Positions 1 to 44,262 are shown, numbered from the stretch's first letter. The stretch: 64,000 nucleotides of DNA from Pomphorhynchus laevis (GCA_012934845.2 WNNJ02000352.1:62001-126000), one strand, 5' to 3'. The notes: generated from the sequence alone by a model not told the origin. Program-made: numbers and translations.

Positions 1-240
1 GTTGTATCAAAATAAGAATTAGAGGTCATCAGGAGGAACTACTATGCTATCAGGTTTTAACACCTAACTCCTCTACCCAACATAGCAGCGGGCCAAATAC
101 ATGCTAATGATGTATTTCCTCTGATAAAACTATCTAGTATCTTATTCTAATACAAAGTATATTATTTATTATCCATCCATAAAAATTTGCCATTTCAGAG
201 TTTAAATTTATTCTTTATATTATTGTGTTTATTTATATAT

Positions 241-317
241 TTTTTTACTATTTTCTGCTTAATGTTATTTTTATAGTAACCTAGTTTAAAATATGTATCT
301 ATTAAATTATTTAAATG
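241..317. repeat. 77-bp direct duplication, left copy (flanks the MULE)
   Basis: This stretch of P1 RT coding sequence is repeated almost exactly at 1947-2023, on the other side of the MULE. It ends in TTATTTAAATG in both copies. Six bases (CGTTAA or similar) separate it from the transposon end. It is far longer than the 8-10 bp target duplication usual for MULEs. Confidence 0.9.
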
Positions 318-322
318 CGTTA

Positions 323-418
323 ACCGGAAACTCGCCAATGGCGAGTTTCCGGTTTTTCGTCAAATTTTTTTGACCCGAAAACTCGCCAACGTATAAAATA
401 GGGAATCCCTTTTAAAAA
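323..418 (+). repeat. MULE left terminal inverted repeat
   Basis: Matches the reverse complement of 1846-1940. It starts ACCGGAAACTCGCC and contains the 29-bp palindrome at 324-352, then a second partial palindrome GTCAAA..TTTGAC, then GAAAACTCGCCAACG. Confidence 0.92.
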
Positions 419-444
419 TATTTAAAAAATTTTTAACCCCAAAA

Positions 445-1820
445 ATGAAATATTTTAAAACGCAGAGAGGAGCACCTATGTTAGACTATAACGGGTTTTT
501 ATATCATATATCAAATAAAAAGGAAGATGTGATCAGATGGAGGTGTAAGTATAGGGACTGCAAGGGTCAGGTTACAATCAAAAACGACACACTGCCTCCT
601 ATATCAGCAGAATCACATACATGCTCTTCTAATGAGGGTAAAAATGCTGCAATTATAGCAAACCAAAACATTCTAAATCGTTGCAAAGAATCAAATGAAA
701 GGTTTGTAACTGTGTTTACATCCGAAACAAAGAATTTAGAGACAAAAACCTTATCCAAGGTAACATCTTTTGAAAACATGAGAGACTATGCTAAGAAAAT
801 AAGAAACGAAAGGGACAATTATACTCCTGGACCCGAAAATGATATTCCTCTTGAACTTCAGACAACTTTAAATGGTTTTCGTTTTCTTCAATACGATTCT
901 GGGTTAACATCAGGAAGTCGAACGGTTATTTTTTATTCAGAAGAGTTTTTGTCTTATATCAAGAATCTTAAAGTTATAATAGTTGATGGTACATTTAAGT
1001 CTTCTCCCCAGCAATTCTACCAGCTTGTAACAATTCAAGGTTACCTTTACGGAAGGTTTATACCATTAATTTTTGTGTTACTACAGGAAAAATCGGAAGA
1101 TAAATATAAAGATGTCTTTTTATTTCTAAAGAACAATGGTATTTTGAACCCAACCGTGGCTGTTACCGACTATGAAAGGGCTCTTTTCTCATCATTTGAA
1201 ATTTATGGGGATAATTTCAAGTCATACGGTTGTTTGTTTCATTATGGACAATGTTTATGGCGAAAGATGCAGCAATTTGGCCTAGAAATAGTATATAAAA
1301 CAAAAGTGATTGAAAAAAAATTCTTAAAATGTTTTTAAACCTTCCCTACTTTAACATTAAAAGGTTGGAAGCAGCTTATGACCTAATTAAAAAACAAGTT
1401 GAGGATTATTCAGATAAAGATATATTTGAAGACTTTGGAACATATTTTAAAAACACTTTTATGGGCATCGAGCCTTCACGACCTCCACTCTTTGAACACT
1501 CCCGCTGGAGTGTATTTGAAAGAATTAGTACTGGCCTTCCAACCACAACAAACAGTCTTGAAGGTTGGCATAGAGGGTTTAACGATCTTGTTAACATAAA
1601 AAACCCAAACCTTGGTTATTTTGTAGATTATCTTAGGTTTGAAACAGAAAAAATAAGAAATAAGATAGGTAGATATTCTAGCGGACTGTTTGATATATGT
1701 CAAACTAATTTTACAAAGTAGGAGAAATTGCGTATATATGCAGAAAACGAAAGTTATATGTCTGTTGAAGATATTTTTACTTTTTTAGAAGCCCTTAACT
1801 CTTGGAATTTCGAAAATTAA
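445..1820 (+). pseudogene. MULE transposase with N-terminal FLYWCH-type zinc finger
   Basis: Residues 1-60 form a FLYWCH-like zinc-binding fold (GAPMLDYNGFLYHI, then WRCKYRDCKG and ESHTC). Residues about 170-290 are the MULE DDE transposase core: IVDGTFKSSP (first Asp), AVTDYERA (second Asp) and CLFHYGQCLWRK. The C-terminal half (1329-1721) continues with GLPTTTNSLEGWH, which includes the last acidic residue region. Two lesions are visible: the frame changes by -1 near an A8 run at 1313-1320, and an in-frame TAG lies at 1719-1721 with a further 33 open codons to 1820. The known role of the family is DNA cleavage and strand transfer at the terminal repeats. The -1 change could be a simple indel or a frameshift site. 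Confidence 0.85.
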
Positions 1821-1845
1821 AATTTTAAATCTACATTTTCTTTTG

Positions 1846-1940
1846 TTTTTAAAAGGGATTCCCTATTTTATACGTTGGCGAGTTTTCGGGTCAAAAAAAT
1901 TGACGAAAAACCGGAAACTCGCCATTGGCGAGTTTCCGGT
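1846..1940 (-). repeat. MULE right terminal inverted repeat
   Basis: Reverse complement of the left repeat at 323-418, including the 29-bp palindrome at the tip. It overlaps the last codons of the truncated P1 reverse transcriptase frame. Confidence 0.92.
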
Positions 1941-1946
1941 CAGCCA

Positions 1947-2023
1947 TTTTTTACTATTTTCTGCTTAATGTTATTTTTATAGTAACCTAGTTTAAAATAT
2001 GTATCTATTAAATTATTTAAATG
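1947..2023. repeat. 77-bp direct duplication, right copy
   Basis: Near-identical to 241-317. It is part of the P1 RT coding region (C-terminal part encoding FKLGYYKN). Confidence 0.9.
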
Positions 2024-3110
2024 ATTTTGAAGAAAGCCAATATCATTACATATTGTCGCAATTCTAAAAATTTGATTATTTAATGTATAATATTTTATAT
2101 TATATGGTATGCATGAATGCTCATGCAAAAATATGTTTCTTGTAAATTTAAATATGTCATCTTTACGATATAAATTAATAGTAGTTTTAGTTAATGTTAA
2201 TTTAATGTTCATATCTAGATATACACCTTCTTTATCATTAATATTGGTTTTGTTAAGAATAAGGCTTTCTGGATAAATGTGCTCACTAATTGAATAAAAA
2301 TTATTAGAATTAAATACACATATATCATCAATGTATCGAAACATATATTTCATATATTTATATTGTTTAGATTTAGTTTTTACACAGTTATGAACAAATT
2401 CATATTCTATAAAGCTTAAAAACAAGTCAGCTATAATTGGGCTACTATTACCACCCATTGGAACACCTTTTACTTGTCTAAATATAGATGTCCCTACTTT
2501 TAAATAATTTTGATTTATCAAAATATTTAAGGATTCTATTAATTCAATTTTATCCATATATTTATATTTACTTGATGGTTTAATTTTTGTTAGATAGGCG
2601 TTATAATTATTATAACATATATATGTATACCTTTTTCCATGTATAAGATTAATTAATTTTACTAACCCTTCTTTAATATCTACTAAATCTAGATTTGTAT
2701 AAAGCGTACTAAAATCGTATGTATTTATATTTTGAAAATTTATTCCTTTTGTCTGTTCTAAAAATTCTTTTGTAGAATTAATACTGAAATAGTGTTTTAT
2801 GCCAGTATTAATTTCGATTACCTTGCAATATTTTTTAAAATGTGCTTTAATTACTTTAAGTATTTTATTCATATAGACAGAAAGTGGTTTTAATGTACAT
2901 TTAAACGCACTACATATGAACCTAGGTTTTATTGGATTTTTGTAATTTTGGATTCCAATATAATATAGGTATAGTTTTATTATCTGATTCAACCTTTATA
3001 CCGTTTTTATCCATTATAGAACAGTGACTTGTAATAATTGTTTCAAAACTCAACTCACTACGTTCATATGTTAGATTTACATTTAAATCATTAGAATTAA
3101 CCTCTTTCAT
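1947..3110 (-). pseudogene. Reverse transcriptase domain of P1 copy A
   Basis: Longest surviving P1 coding stretch, about 370 residues in two frames. Visible motifs are NKTIPILYW and KPRFICSAF (finger region), DFSTLYTNLDL (motif A with its Asp), RQVKGVPMGGNSSP (motif B), YIDDICVFN (motif C with the catalytic Asp pair) and IYPESLILNKTN (primer grip region). The DFSTLYTN block and the GNSSPxxADL style resemble Penelope-like RTs rather than LINE or LTR RTs. It is a fossil, broken by insertion and truncation. Confidence 0.8.
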
Positions 3111-3150
3111 TAGTATATCATAATAAAGCGTTTTGCATATAAAATATAAA

Positions 3151-3200
3151 ATGCAGCTTATATAAAAATATAAGCTGCATTCGTTAAGCTTGACGAATGC
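3151..3200. other. Two adjacent perfect hairpins at the P1 5' truncation point
   Basis: Arms of 13 bp (3151-3163 with 3168-3180, loop AAAA) are followed directly by 8-bp arms (3177-3184 with 3193-3200). They sit just outside the point where P1 homology ends. Function unknown. Confidence 0.7.
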
Positions 3201-3953
3201 AGATTATATTTTCGTATGTAAATATATCGTTTAAACTCATGCCGAGCTCGTTAACCTATTGAAATTGGTAAGTAACAAATCTATCTTAATTAATTGTTTA
3301 CTTACCAACCTATAGGTATAATATGTTGGTAACCTTACCAAATTAATATAAGTATAAACAACCAATGTTAAATTCTAGCTATCAACTAAAAATGATCAAT
3401 TTAAAATAATAAAATTTAAATAAATTGACCTTGTTAATTTAAATTAATTGACCTTGTTAATTTAAATAAATTGACCCTTCAGTTAATTTTATTAAGACAA
3501 CAATAGAATGTTTAACTATAAGCCATTATAAACTTTGTATTTGCATCTTAACCAATAATGTATGTTAAAAGTTATTAAACTGTTTTTTAAAATACGAAAT
3601 TGGTTACATATAAATAAGGCATATAATATTCTACAATATTATATTCTATATATAATATTATATTCTATATATAATATTATATCAATATTATATTCAATAT
3701 TCTATAATATTTGGTAAATTTTAAACCGCCAAATCTTTTTTGATTTCATCAATTCATATTATGAATGATCGATCATTATATTATCGATAACTGCTCACTA
3801 TTTATAAATTTATTTAAATTATTATTTATAACGCCATATCAGTCCAATTAATAAATCATTTTGTAAAGTTTTATCAAATTTTTAATAAAGTTTGATAAGT
3901 TTTAAAAAATAATTTAATTTTTAAAAAATTATAAACAGATTATTTAACTTTAC
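3201..3953. other. Gene-less AT-rich spacer
   Basis: No coding signal recognised. It holds short direct repeats such as TTAATTTAAATAAATTGACC near 3410-3475 and an AT tandem stretch around 3640-3710. Confidence 0.6.
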
Positions 3954-36431
<32,478 letters not shown>

Positions 36432-36704
36432 CTGCAATACAACAAACGTTGTGCTATACTTAACCTTTGCGATATAATAAAATGTTGCTAGGTAACAATC
36501 AAATGTTTTGTTTTGAAAAACTAATTACCGTAATCTGAGTGAAAAATTAAGATATCTTTCGAATTTAAGCCGCAAAACACGATTTGGCGTCAATTGTAAC
36601 TGTTATGAAATTTAGAGATAAAGTAACTTTTAGTGACATACGGAATATAAAAAAACCTATGTTTATTTATTCAAAGAAATTTGCCTAAACTCCATAGTAA
36701 CCAT

Positions 36705-38977
36705 TTTTTAAATAATCTGATCAGCTAACTGAATCTACGTATTTTATACAATATATAAATTAAAAATAATTTTAAATAATCTTTAATAATAAATAATCTG
36801 TGCAATTTATATTTAAATAACGATAAAATTTATAATTAAAATTTAAAATAAAAATTGATTATTATGAACTGATATATAAATAATGTACGATGTTATCTAA
36901 TAAAAAAAGATGTCATCAGTAGGAACTGCTAAGCAATCAGGTTTCGACCCATATTTCTCGACCAAACATAACAGCATGGTCAAATACATAAAAATGATGC
37001 ATTTCCTCTGATAAAATTTGATTATCTAGTGTCTTGTTCTAATACAAAGTATATTATTTATTATCCATCCATAATAATTTTCGTTAAAGAGTTCAAATTT
37101 AATTTTAATAATATTTGCTTTATTTATACATTTTACTATTGTTTGATTTTATTTTTATAGTAACCTAGTTTAAAACATATATCTATTAATTTATTAAAAT
37201 GATTTTAAAGAAAGCCAATATTATTACATATTCTGGCAATTCTTAAAATTTCATTATTTAATGTTAGGAAAAATTATATATATGATGAAATTAAAAATAA
37301 AATGAAAATAACAAACAATTATAAAAGGAAAGATCAAATTAATAAAGATATGTATAAAGAACTTACTAAATTAAAGGATAACTATATAATAACAACTATT
37401 GATAAAGCTAGTAATAACTTTGTCTTCATATGCAAAAAGCTTTATTATGATATACTGATGAAAGAAGTTAATTAAAATGATTTAAATATAAACACAACAT
37501 ATGAATGTAGTGATTTAAGTTTAGAAACAATTATTACAAGTCATTGTACTATAATGGATAAGAAGGGTATAAAAATTAAATCAGATAATAAAACTATACC
37601 TATATTATATTGGAATATAAAATTACATAAAAATCCAATAAAACCTAAGTTCATATGTAGTGTTTTTAAATGTACATTAAAACCACTTTCTGTTTATATG
37701 AATAAAATACTTAAAGATTTTAAAGCACACTTTAAAAAATATTGTAAGGTAATCGAAATTAATACTGGTATAAAACACTATTTCAGTATTAATTCTACAA
37801 AAGAATTTTTAGAACAGACAAAAGGAATAAATTTTCAAAATATAAATACCTGCGATTTTAGTACGTTTTGTACCAAAAATTAAACCATCAAGTAAATATA
37901 AATATATGGATAAAATTGAATTATTAGAATCCCTAAATATTTTAATAAATCAAAATTATTTAAAAGTAGGGACATCTATATTTAGACAAATACAAGATGT
38001 TCAAACGGGAGTAATAGTAGCCCAATCATATCTGACTTATTTTTAAGCTTTATAGACAATGAATTTGTTCATAACTGTTTAAAAAACTAAATTTTCTAAA
38101 GATATAAAATATATGTTTCAATATATAGATGATATATGTGTATTTAACTCGAAAAATTTACATTCAATAAGCGAACAAATTTATCCAGGTAGCCTCATTC
38201 TTAATAATACCAATATTAATGATAAAGAAGATATATATCTAGATATGAAAATTAAATAAACATCAATTAAAACTACTTTTAATTTATATCGTAAAGATGA
38301 CATATTTAAGAAATATTTTAGGGTAATCGAAATTTATACTGGTATAAAACACTATTTCAGTATTAATTCTACAAAAGAATTTTTAGAACAGACAAAAGGA
38401 ATAAATTTTCAAAATATAAATACCTACGATTTTAGTACGCTTTTTCAAATCTAGATTTAGTAGATATTAAAGAAGCGTTAATAAAATTAATTAATCTTAT
38501 ATTCGGAAAAGCATATACATATATATTATAATAACTATAACGCCTATTTAACAAAACTTAAATAAAGCTTAAACAAAACTTAAAACTCACAGGGTTGTCA
38601 AGCTTGGACAATTCAAGTTCTATATTTTCATCCTGTCTTATTTGAGATCTCAGATAAATTAAAATGAACTTGATAAATATGTATATATCATTTTCAAAGT
38701 CTAGCGGTGAGCTTAATGAAAATGCTCGAAGGGCCAGATCCGGTCCTAAGGCCGGCGGACATCCGTCGCGGGTTTTGCATATACTACAAAATTTGATTTT
38801 CATTTATTTAAAATATAATTTACAAACAAAATAATTTTAATATTTAAGGAATAAATATATTTTTGTCATTTTTTTCAGAATATAAAAATAAACGATTTTA
38901 GTACGCTTCATACAAATTTAGATTTAGTAGATATTAAAGAAGCGTTAGTAAAATTAATTAATCTTATATTCGGAAAA

Positions 38978-39033
<56 letters not shown>

Positions 39034-39290
39034 AATTATAACGCCTATCTAACAAAAATTAAACCATCAAGTAAATATAAATATATGAAAAAATCGAATT
39101 AATAAAAGGCCTTAAATGGGAGTTAAGAAAAGGCCTCCAATGGGAGTTAATAATAATCTGATTATAGCTGACATATTGTTAAGCATATATAATATACATT
39201 TGCTCGTAATTGTTTAAAAAATAAATCTAAACTATATAAAGGCATGAATTGAATGTTCCGATATATTGATCTATTGTATTTATCAATATA
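36705..39290. mobile_element. P1 copy D: inverted, duplicated and interrupted composite
   Basis: Left part (36705-37263) is a P1 3' end on the minus strand with terminal motif, AT tail, structured module and RT C-terminus. At about 37264 the orientation flips: 37265-38310 is the plus-strand RT from its N-terminal block (TTIDKASNNFVFICKK) to beyond YIDDICVFN. 38311-38580 repeats an RT N-terminal segment, 38585-38875 is a foreign insert, and 38880-39290 is a third RT segment containing a TA microsatellite (38983-39025). Broken throughout. Confidence 0.75.
38585..38875 (-). other. GC-richer insert with a minus-strand open frame, origin unknown
   Basis: Contains GGGCCAGATCCGGTCC and GGCCGGCGGACATCCGTCG in an otherwise AT-rich array. 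The minus frame reads CKTRDGCPPALGPDLALRAF, then SLSSPLDFEND and RQDENIELELSKLDN. No family recognised. Could be a captured exon or a TE piece. Confidence 0.4.
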
Positions 39291-39299
39291 AATTAAATT

Positions 39300-39680
39300 A
39301 AATATATAAATTTCATTTTTTTATCCCACTGATATAATCCGTTATATTAAGTGGGTTATTATAAATGTCTATATTATTCAATTAATAATCAGTGAACTTT
39401 GTTTTTATCCCACTGATTTAATTTTGTATATCAGGAGAGCTGTTTTATATCTGTCTATTATTATTCAATTAATAATAATTAAAAAAATTTTATCTTGCTG
39501 GTATTATTTTTTATTTACAAGTGATATCACCGGTATCCAAATGATTTCATCCTCTATATCGGAAAAGCTACTATAAATTTCCTCTTTATTATTCAATTAA
39601 TAATCAGTGATTTTTATTTTTCCAGTGATATCGCTCTAACTCTATGTAGAATGATTCAATCGAGTGATCTTTTTATCATA
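39300..39680. repeat. Imperfect ~90-130-bp tandem repeats
   Basis: Three to four units, each beginning near TTTTTATCCCACTGAT and ending TTATTCAATTAATAATCAGTG. Units differ by indels. No coding signal. Confidence 0.6.
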
Positions 39681-39782
39681 TATATATGTAATGACATTAT
39701 AAGTCAGAATTTATTTTTAAGCATGATTAAGTGTATGTAAGGTTCTTAGACACTCGCTCGTTAGAGACACCACAATAAATTA

Positions 39783-40440
39783 AATCAGCTAACTGAGTCT
39801 ACGTATTTAATATAATTATAAAATAAACAAAACATAATAATGCTAAATCAAAATTTAATAATTTAATAATAAAATAAATAATTGTTTTTAGATTTTCTAT
39901 AATTTAAATCAAGTTAAAAAAAATTCAAATTTAAAATAAAAGTCATTTTTACGAATTGACTAATAAATAACAGACGTTGTATCAGAATAAAGATTAGAGT
40001 TCATCAGGAGAAACTGCTATGCTATCAGGTTTCGTTTTTTTTTATAACTCTAAAAGGGTTTTGGCCCCTAACTCCTCTACCCAACATAGCAGCGTGACAA
40101 AATACGTGTTAAGGACATATTTCCTCTGATGAAATTTGATTATATAGTTACTTATCTAATACAAAGTATATTATTTATTATCCATCAAAAGTTTAAGCTT
40201 AAAAGTTTAAATTTATTTTTAATAATATATTTTTGATTTTTAAATTGTATATTTAATATTTTAATAAAAAACGAATCGTAAATTTTATTTTTGTCGTTGT
40301 TGTTATTTAATCTATATTTATACCCTATTGATATCAGCTTTCTTAATTCACAATTTTCAATTAATTCTAGATTATGGGTACATATATGTTCATTTATTTT
40401 ATCAAAACTTAAGACTTTTACAATTTGCATTCTGTTTCTA
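39783..40440 (-). mobile_element. P1 copy E: 3' end fused to an RT N-terminal segment
   Basis: Terminal motif at 39785, AT tail, structured module (40005-40125), then a minus-strand frame (40430-40185) reading INEHICTHNLELIENCELRK, then LISIGYKYRLN, which looks like the N-terminal part of the RT protein. The middle of the RT is absent. Broken. Confidence 0.65.
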
Positions 40441-41990
40441 TTATGTTTCTAATATTATCGTTACATATGATTTTAATTCTTTATTAAGATAAGTTTCTAC
40501 GCAATACGTTTACTGTGAAAATTATTCGTTTAAAATTTTCTAATTTCTTTGCTATTTTTTTCAATTTATAAAAGTAAAATTAATATTTTGCGTTTTGATA
40601 AACAATTAAGGTGAATTTCATTTTTATTTTAGCAAAATTTTACCTGCAGAAGTGATCCTTATCTTATGTCTTATTTGCTCGATCTAGTAAAACGCTGATG
40701 CGTTTGAATTTTAAGAACATACAGTATTGCAATACTTCCCTATTACAATATAATCTTACTCTTAATTATAAGTATTTTCCTGTCGCAAAATTAAATTTAT
40801 AAATAATTGATAACTTAAATTATTCACTTGTATGCAAAATAGTATAAGAATAATCTATTTTTATAATCTGATAATATATAATCTATAATTTATTGTAATT
40901 AACTGTAGTAATCAACAATTCTGGACTATTTAAAAAATATATTAATAACTTTATTAATTAATTAACTAATTAATTAACTAATTAATTAGTTAAGTTAAGC
41001 ACTGTTTGATTTGTTATATATTATTTCAAATGTATTCCTATTAATCGAATGTATTCAAATGTATTCGAATTTGATCATTATATGGTAAATAATTTCAATC
41101 GATAATTTATTTTATAGAAAATATTTATTAATATTTTCTGGATGCTAAAAGTATCTAGAATATTCTAAAAGTATCAAAGTATCAGATTTTATTTAGCCGT
41201 TATCCTTAAAAGGATCATAACCATGATTGAACATAACATTTGCTATTTCATACAAGATTCGTAAATATTTGCATTTTACTTAAATATTTGCATTTTATTT
41301 GAATATTTGATGGTCATACTACAGATTTAGTGCAAACGAGTGCAATCATTGTAATGTTTGTACTCGATTAATCTTTATATTTTTTTTTGAAAATTCCATT
41401 TGCGTATAAGTAAAGGCCAAAAATTAAGAGTCCTAATTTCTGCTATAAGGAGATCATCCCTTAGAGATTAGCGTGCTTTACTTTTATTTGTATAAATCTA
41501 CTTAGCAAACGACTTAAGCTATGTCTGTCTATATTGGGTTATACCATAATAATAGACAAAATATAAAAGTGCGATATACATAGAGAATATCCAAATTCCC
41601 AAGCGCTTATCGCAACCGTTTTATGCTTCATAAAGAATGTAATAAATTAGTTTATTCTTTATTTATGGTTTGATCGGCACCATTAACTTCGATGTTTTAT
41701 TCTTTATCGCCCTATCCTTCTTCCGATGTGAATTCAAAGCAAAACAGTCCTTGTTTTATATGCAATTGTAAATACTTGCTGATGAGAGATAAATAATAAC
41801 ACGCGTTAATGAAATTCTGTTAGCATGCCACCAATACGAATTGCTGGAAATCACATTATTTTTCAATTTGCCTTGGAAAATAATTATCCGCTTAGATTGT
41901 AAATGCATGCAAAATTGCCAATTTACAACTTTGAAGTGCTTATAGCATAATATACAGACAATATCTGTTGTTATTTAAGGGCAGCCTATT
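40440..41990. other. Gene-less AT-rich stretch
   Basis: No coding or RNA gene recognised. It contains a short tandem of TTAATTAACTAA near 40950-40995. Confidence 0.5.
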
Positions 41991-41999
41991 TGCAGAAAG

Positions 42000-42729
42000 T
42001 TTCCAAAGCTTATATGATGAGAATTAGCTATTTAAAAATTATATATGCAAATGTATTAAATTTTTAATCTAGGTAAGACGACGAATATGTTGCGATTAAT
42101 ATTCACAAATACTTTTATTTTGTAATAGATATCGTTATGAAAGCATTTCCAAAGCTTATATGATGAGAATTAGCTATTTAAAAATTATATATGCAAATGT
42201 ATTAAATTTATAATCTGGGTAAGACGACGAATATGTTGCGATTAATATTCACAAATACTTTTATTTTGCAATAGATATCGTTATGAAAGCATTTCCAAAG
42301 CTTATATGATGAGAATTAGCTATTTAAAAATTATATATGCAAATGTATTAAATTTTTAATCTAGGTAAGACGACGAATATGTTGCGATTAATATTCACAA
42401 ATACTTTTATTTTGTAATAGATATCGTTATGAAAGCATTTCCAAAGCTTATATGATGAGAATTAGCTATTTAAAAATTATATATGCAAATGTATTAAATT
42501 TATAATCTGGGTAAGACGACGAATATGTTGCGATTAATATTCACAAATACTTTTATTTTGCAATAGATATCGTTATGAAAGCATTTCCAAAGCTTATATG
42601 ATTAAAGTTAGCTATTTAAAAATTACATATGCAAATGTTTTAAATTTATAATCTAGGTAAGACGACGAATATGTTGCGATTAATATTCACAAATACTTTT
42701 ATTTTGCAATATATCGTTATGAAAGCATT
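42000..42729. repeat. Tandem array, five copies of a 146-bp unit with alternating variants
   Basis: Units begin at 42000, 42146, 42292, 42438 and 42584 (TTTCCAAAGCTTATATGA). Copies 1 and 3 share variants (TTTTTAATCTAGG, TTTTGTAATAG); copies 2 and 4 share others (TTTATAATCTGGG, TTTTGCAATAG); copy 5 is distinct. This ABABC pattern implies duplication of a 292-bp dimer. Confidence 0.95.
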
Positions 42730-43129
42730 TTAAACCAAAAGTTAATTTTTATTGTTAAAAATACAAATATATTTATATTGCAATATTGATTGTGTCAATA
42801 AAGTCAGGTATTAACTAAATTTATTTTTTAATTTAGAAATTAACGATCTGCTAAAAAGTAAATTTTCAAGATTTTAAGTGTTTTACCTAAACTACTTTCG
42901 CACATTTTAGTCTAAAAATACTAAGTACTATTTAGTACTAATAAAAATAATCATAACGTGTTAATACTTCTTTCGTATATCAGTATATTGACATTATTTC
43001 TAAAAGTACTTCCATTATAGCCGTTGTCATGATTCTGTACAAAAATATTTGTTTCATGGATAATAATGTAAGCAGCGGGAATTTCAATTATAGTAGTGAA
43101 TCAGTAAAATATTAAAGAATTCGCTGGAA

Positions 43130-44262
43130 GAATGAGCAATTAATATGCAATGACTTATTTTTAAGCTTTATATATAATATGTATTTGTTCATAACTGTGT
43201 AAAAAATAAATCTAAACAATATAAAGATAATATATGTTTCGATACATTGATGATATACGTGTATTTAACTCTAATAATTTTTATTCAATAAGTAAACAAA
43301 TTTATTCAGATAGTCTTATCTTTAATAAAACTAATATTGATGATATATATAATACATTTAATAATGAAATATTAAGTATTGCAACAATTTGTAACGATAT
43401 GGGTTTTTTAATGACATTTAAATAACTTAAAGATATTTTATTTCATATAAAGATATGAAATATATGTTTCGATATATTGATAATATTTGTGCATTTAACT
43501 CTAATAATTTTTATTTTATAAGATATGATAATAATTTTTATTTTATTTCATGATATGAACTTTAAATTAACATCAATAAAAACTGCTTTTAATTTATATC
43601 GTAAGGATAACATATTTAAATTTACAAGAAACTTTTGTATGATCATTCATGCATAAGATATAATATAAAATATAATACTTTAAATAATGACATTTTAAGA
43701 ATTACAACAATTTGAAACGATATTGGTTTTCTTCAAAATCATTTAAATAATTTAATAGATGCATATCTTAAACTGGGTTACTATAAAAATACTCTCAAAC
43801 AGAAAATGGTAAAATATACAAATCAACACAATAATTTTAAAAATATATTTAAAATCATTAGCGGGAATTTTTTATGGATGGATAATAAAAAATATACTTT
43901 GTATTAGAATAAGATACTAGATAAGCAATTTTCATCAAAGGAAAGTATGTAATTAGCGTGTATTTGGTGCTATTTTGTGTCAAGGAATAGAAACAAACAA
44001 ATTCTCCTGGTGACCTCAAATCCATATTCTGAGGCATCGTTTGTTATTTATTAATCAATTTATAAAAATCGACTTTTATTTTAAATTTCACTTTTAAATT
44101 TTAACTCTATATAAATTATATCACATCTTATATAACAATTATTTATTATTTATCATTATTTAATTATTAATTATTTAATTATTTGAATTTTATTAAGCAT
44201 TATTTTTAATTTATAAATAATATAAATTACGTAGACTCAGTTAGCTGATCTGATTACTACCT
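43130..44262 (+). mobile_element. P1 copy F: RT C-terminal pieces and complete 3' end
   Basis: Plus strand. Two overlapping RT C-terminal segments (43140-43425 with FRYIDDIRVFN, and 43440-43870 with FRYIDN), the conserved coding end GNFLWMDNKKYTLY, a module that has lost its central hairpin, an AT tail and the terminal motif TAGACTCAGTTAGCTGAT at 44232-44250. Broken. Confidence 0.75.

Larger units (their letters stand above)
323..1940 (+). mobile_element. MULE (Mutator-like) DNA transposon with ~96-bp terminal inverted repeats
   Basis: A 1.62-kb cut-and-paste transposon inserted in P1 copy A. The ends are near-perfect inverted repeats of about 95 bp that differ by one base in a T-run. Each repeat begins with a 29-bp palindrome (CCGGAAACTCGCC, one central base, then its complement), so each tip can itself fold into a hairpin. 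Inside is one transposase gene on the plus strand. The near identity of the two ends suggests a recent insertion, although the transposase is damaged. Confidence 0.9.
1..3143 (-). mobile_element. Penelope-like retroelement P1, copy A (split by a MULE)
   Basis: Reverse-transcriptase element on the minus strand; its 3' end runs off the left edge of the window. The RT part has palm blocks in the expected order (DFSTLYTN, then VPMGGNSSP, then the catalytic YIDD). Homology with the sister copy at 37.3 kb stops near 3143, so the copy is 5' truncated. Positions 1-240 hold the C-terminal coding end and a structured non-coding module shared with the copies at 12.7, 36.9, 40.0, 44.0, 57.1 and 59.4 kb. 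No GIY-YIG or other endonuclease domain is visible in any copy. RT similarity to Penelope-like elements is recognised from the motif style; membership in an endonuclease-lacking branch is an inference. The element is broken, chiefly by the MULE at 323-1940. Confidence 0.75.

Noticed and set aside
42000-42729. CRISPR-like array.
   Set aside because: Units are contiguous 146-bp tandem copies without unique spacers, and the DNA is eukaryotic.
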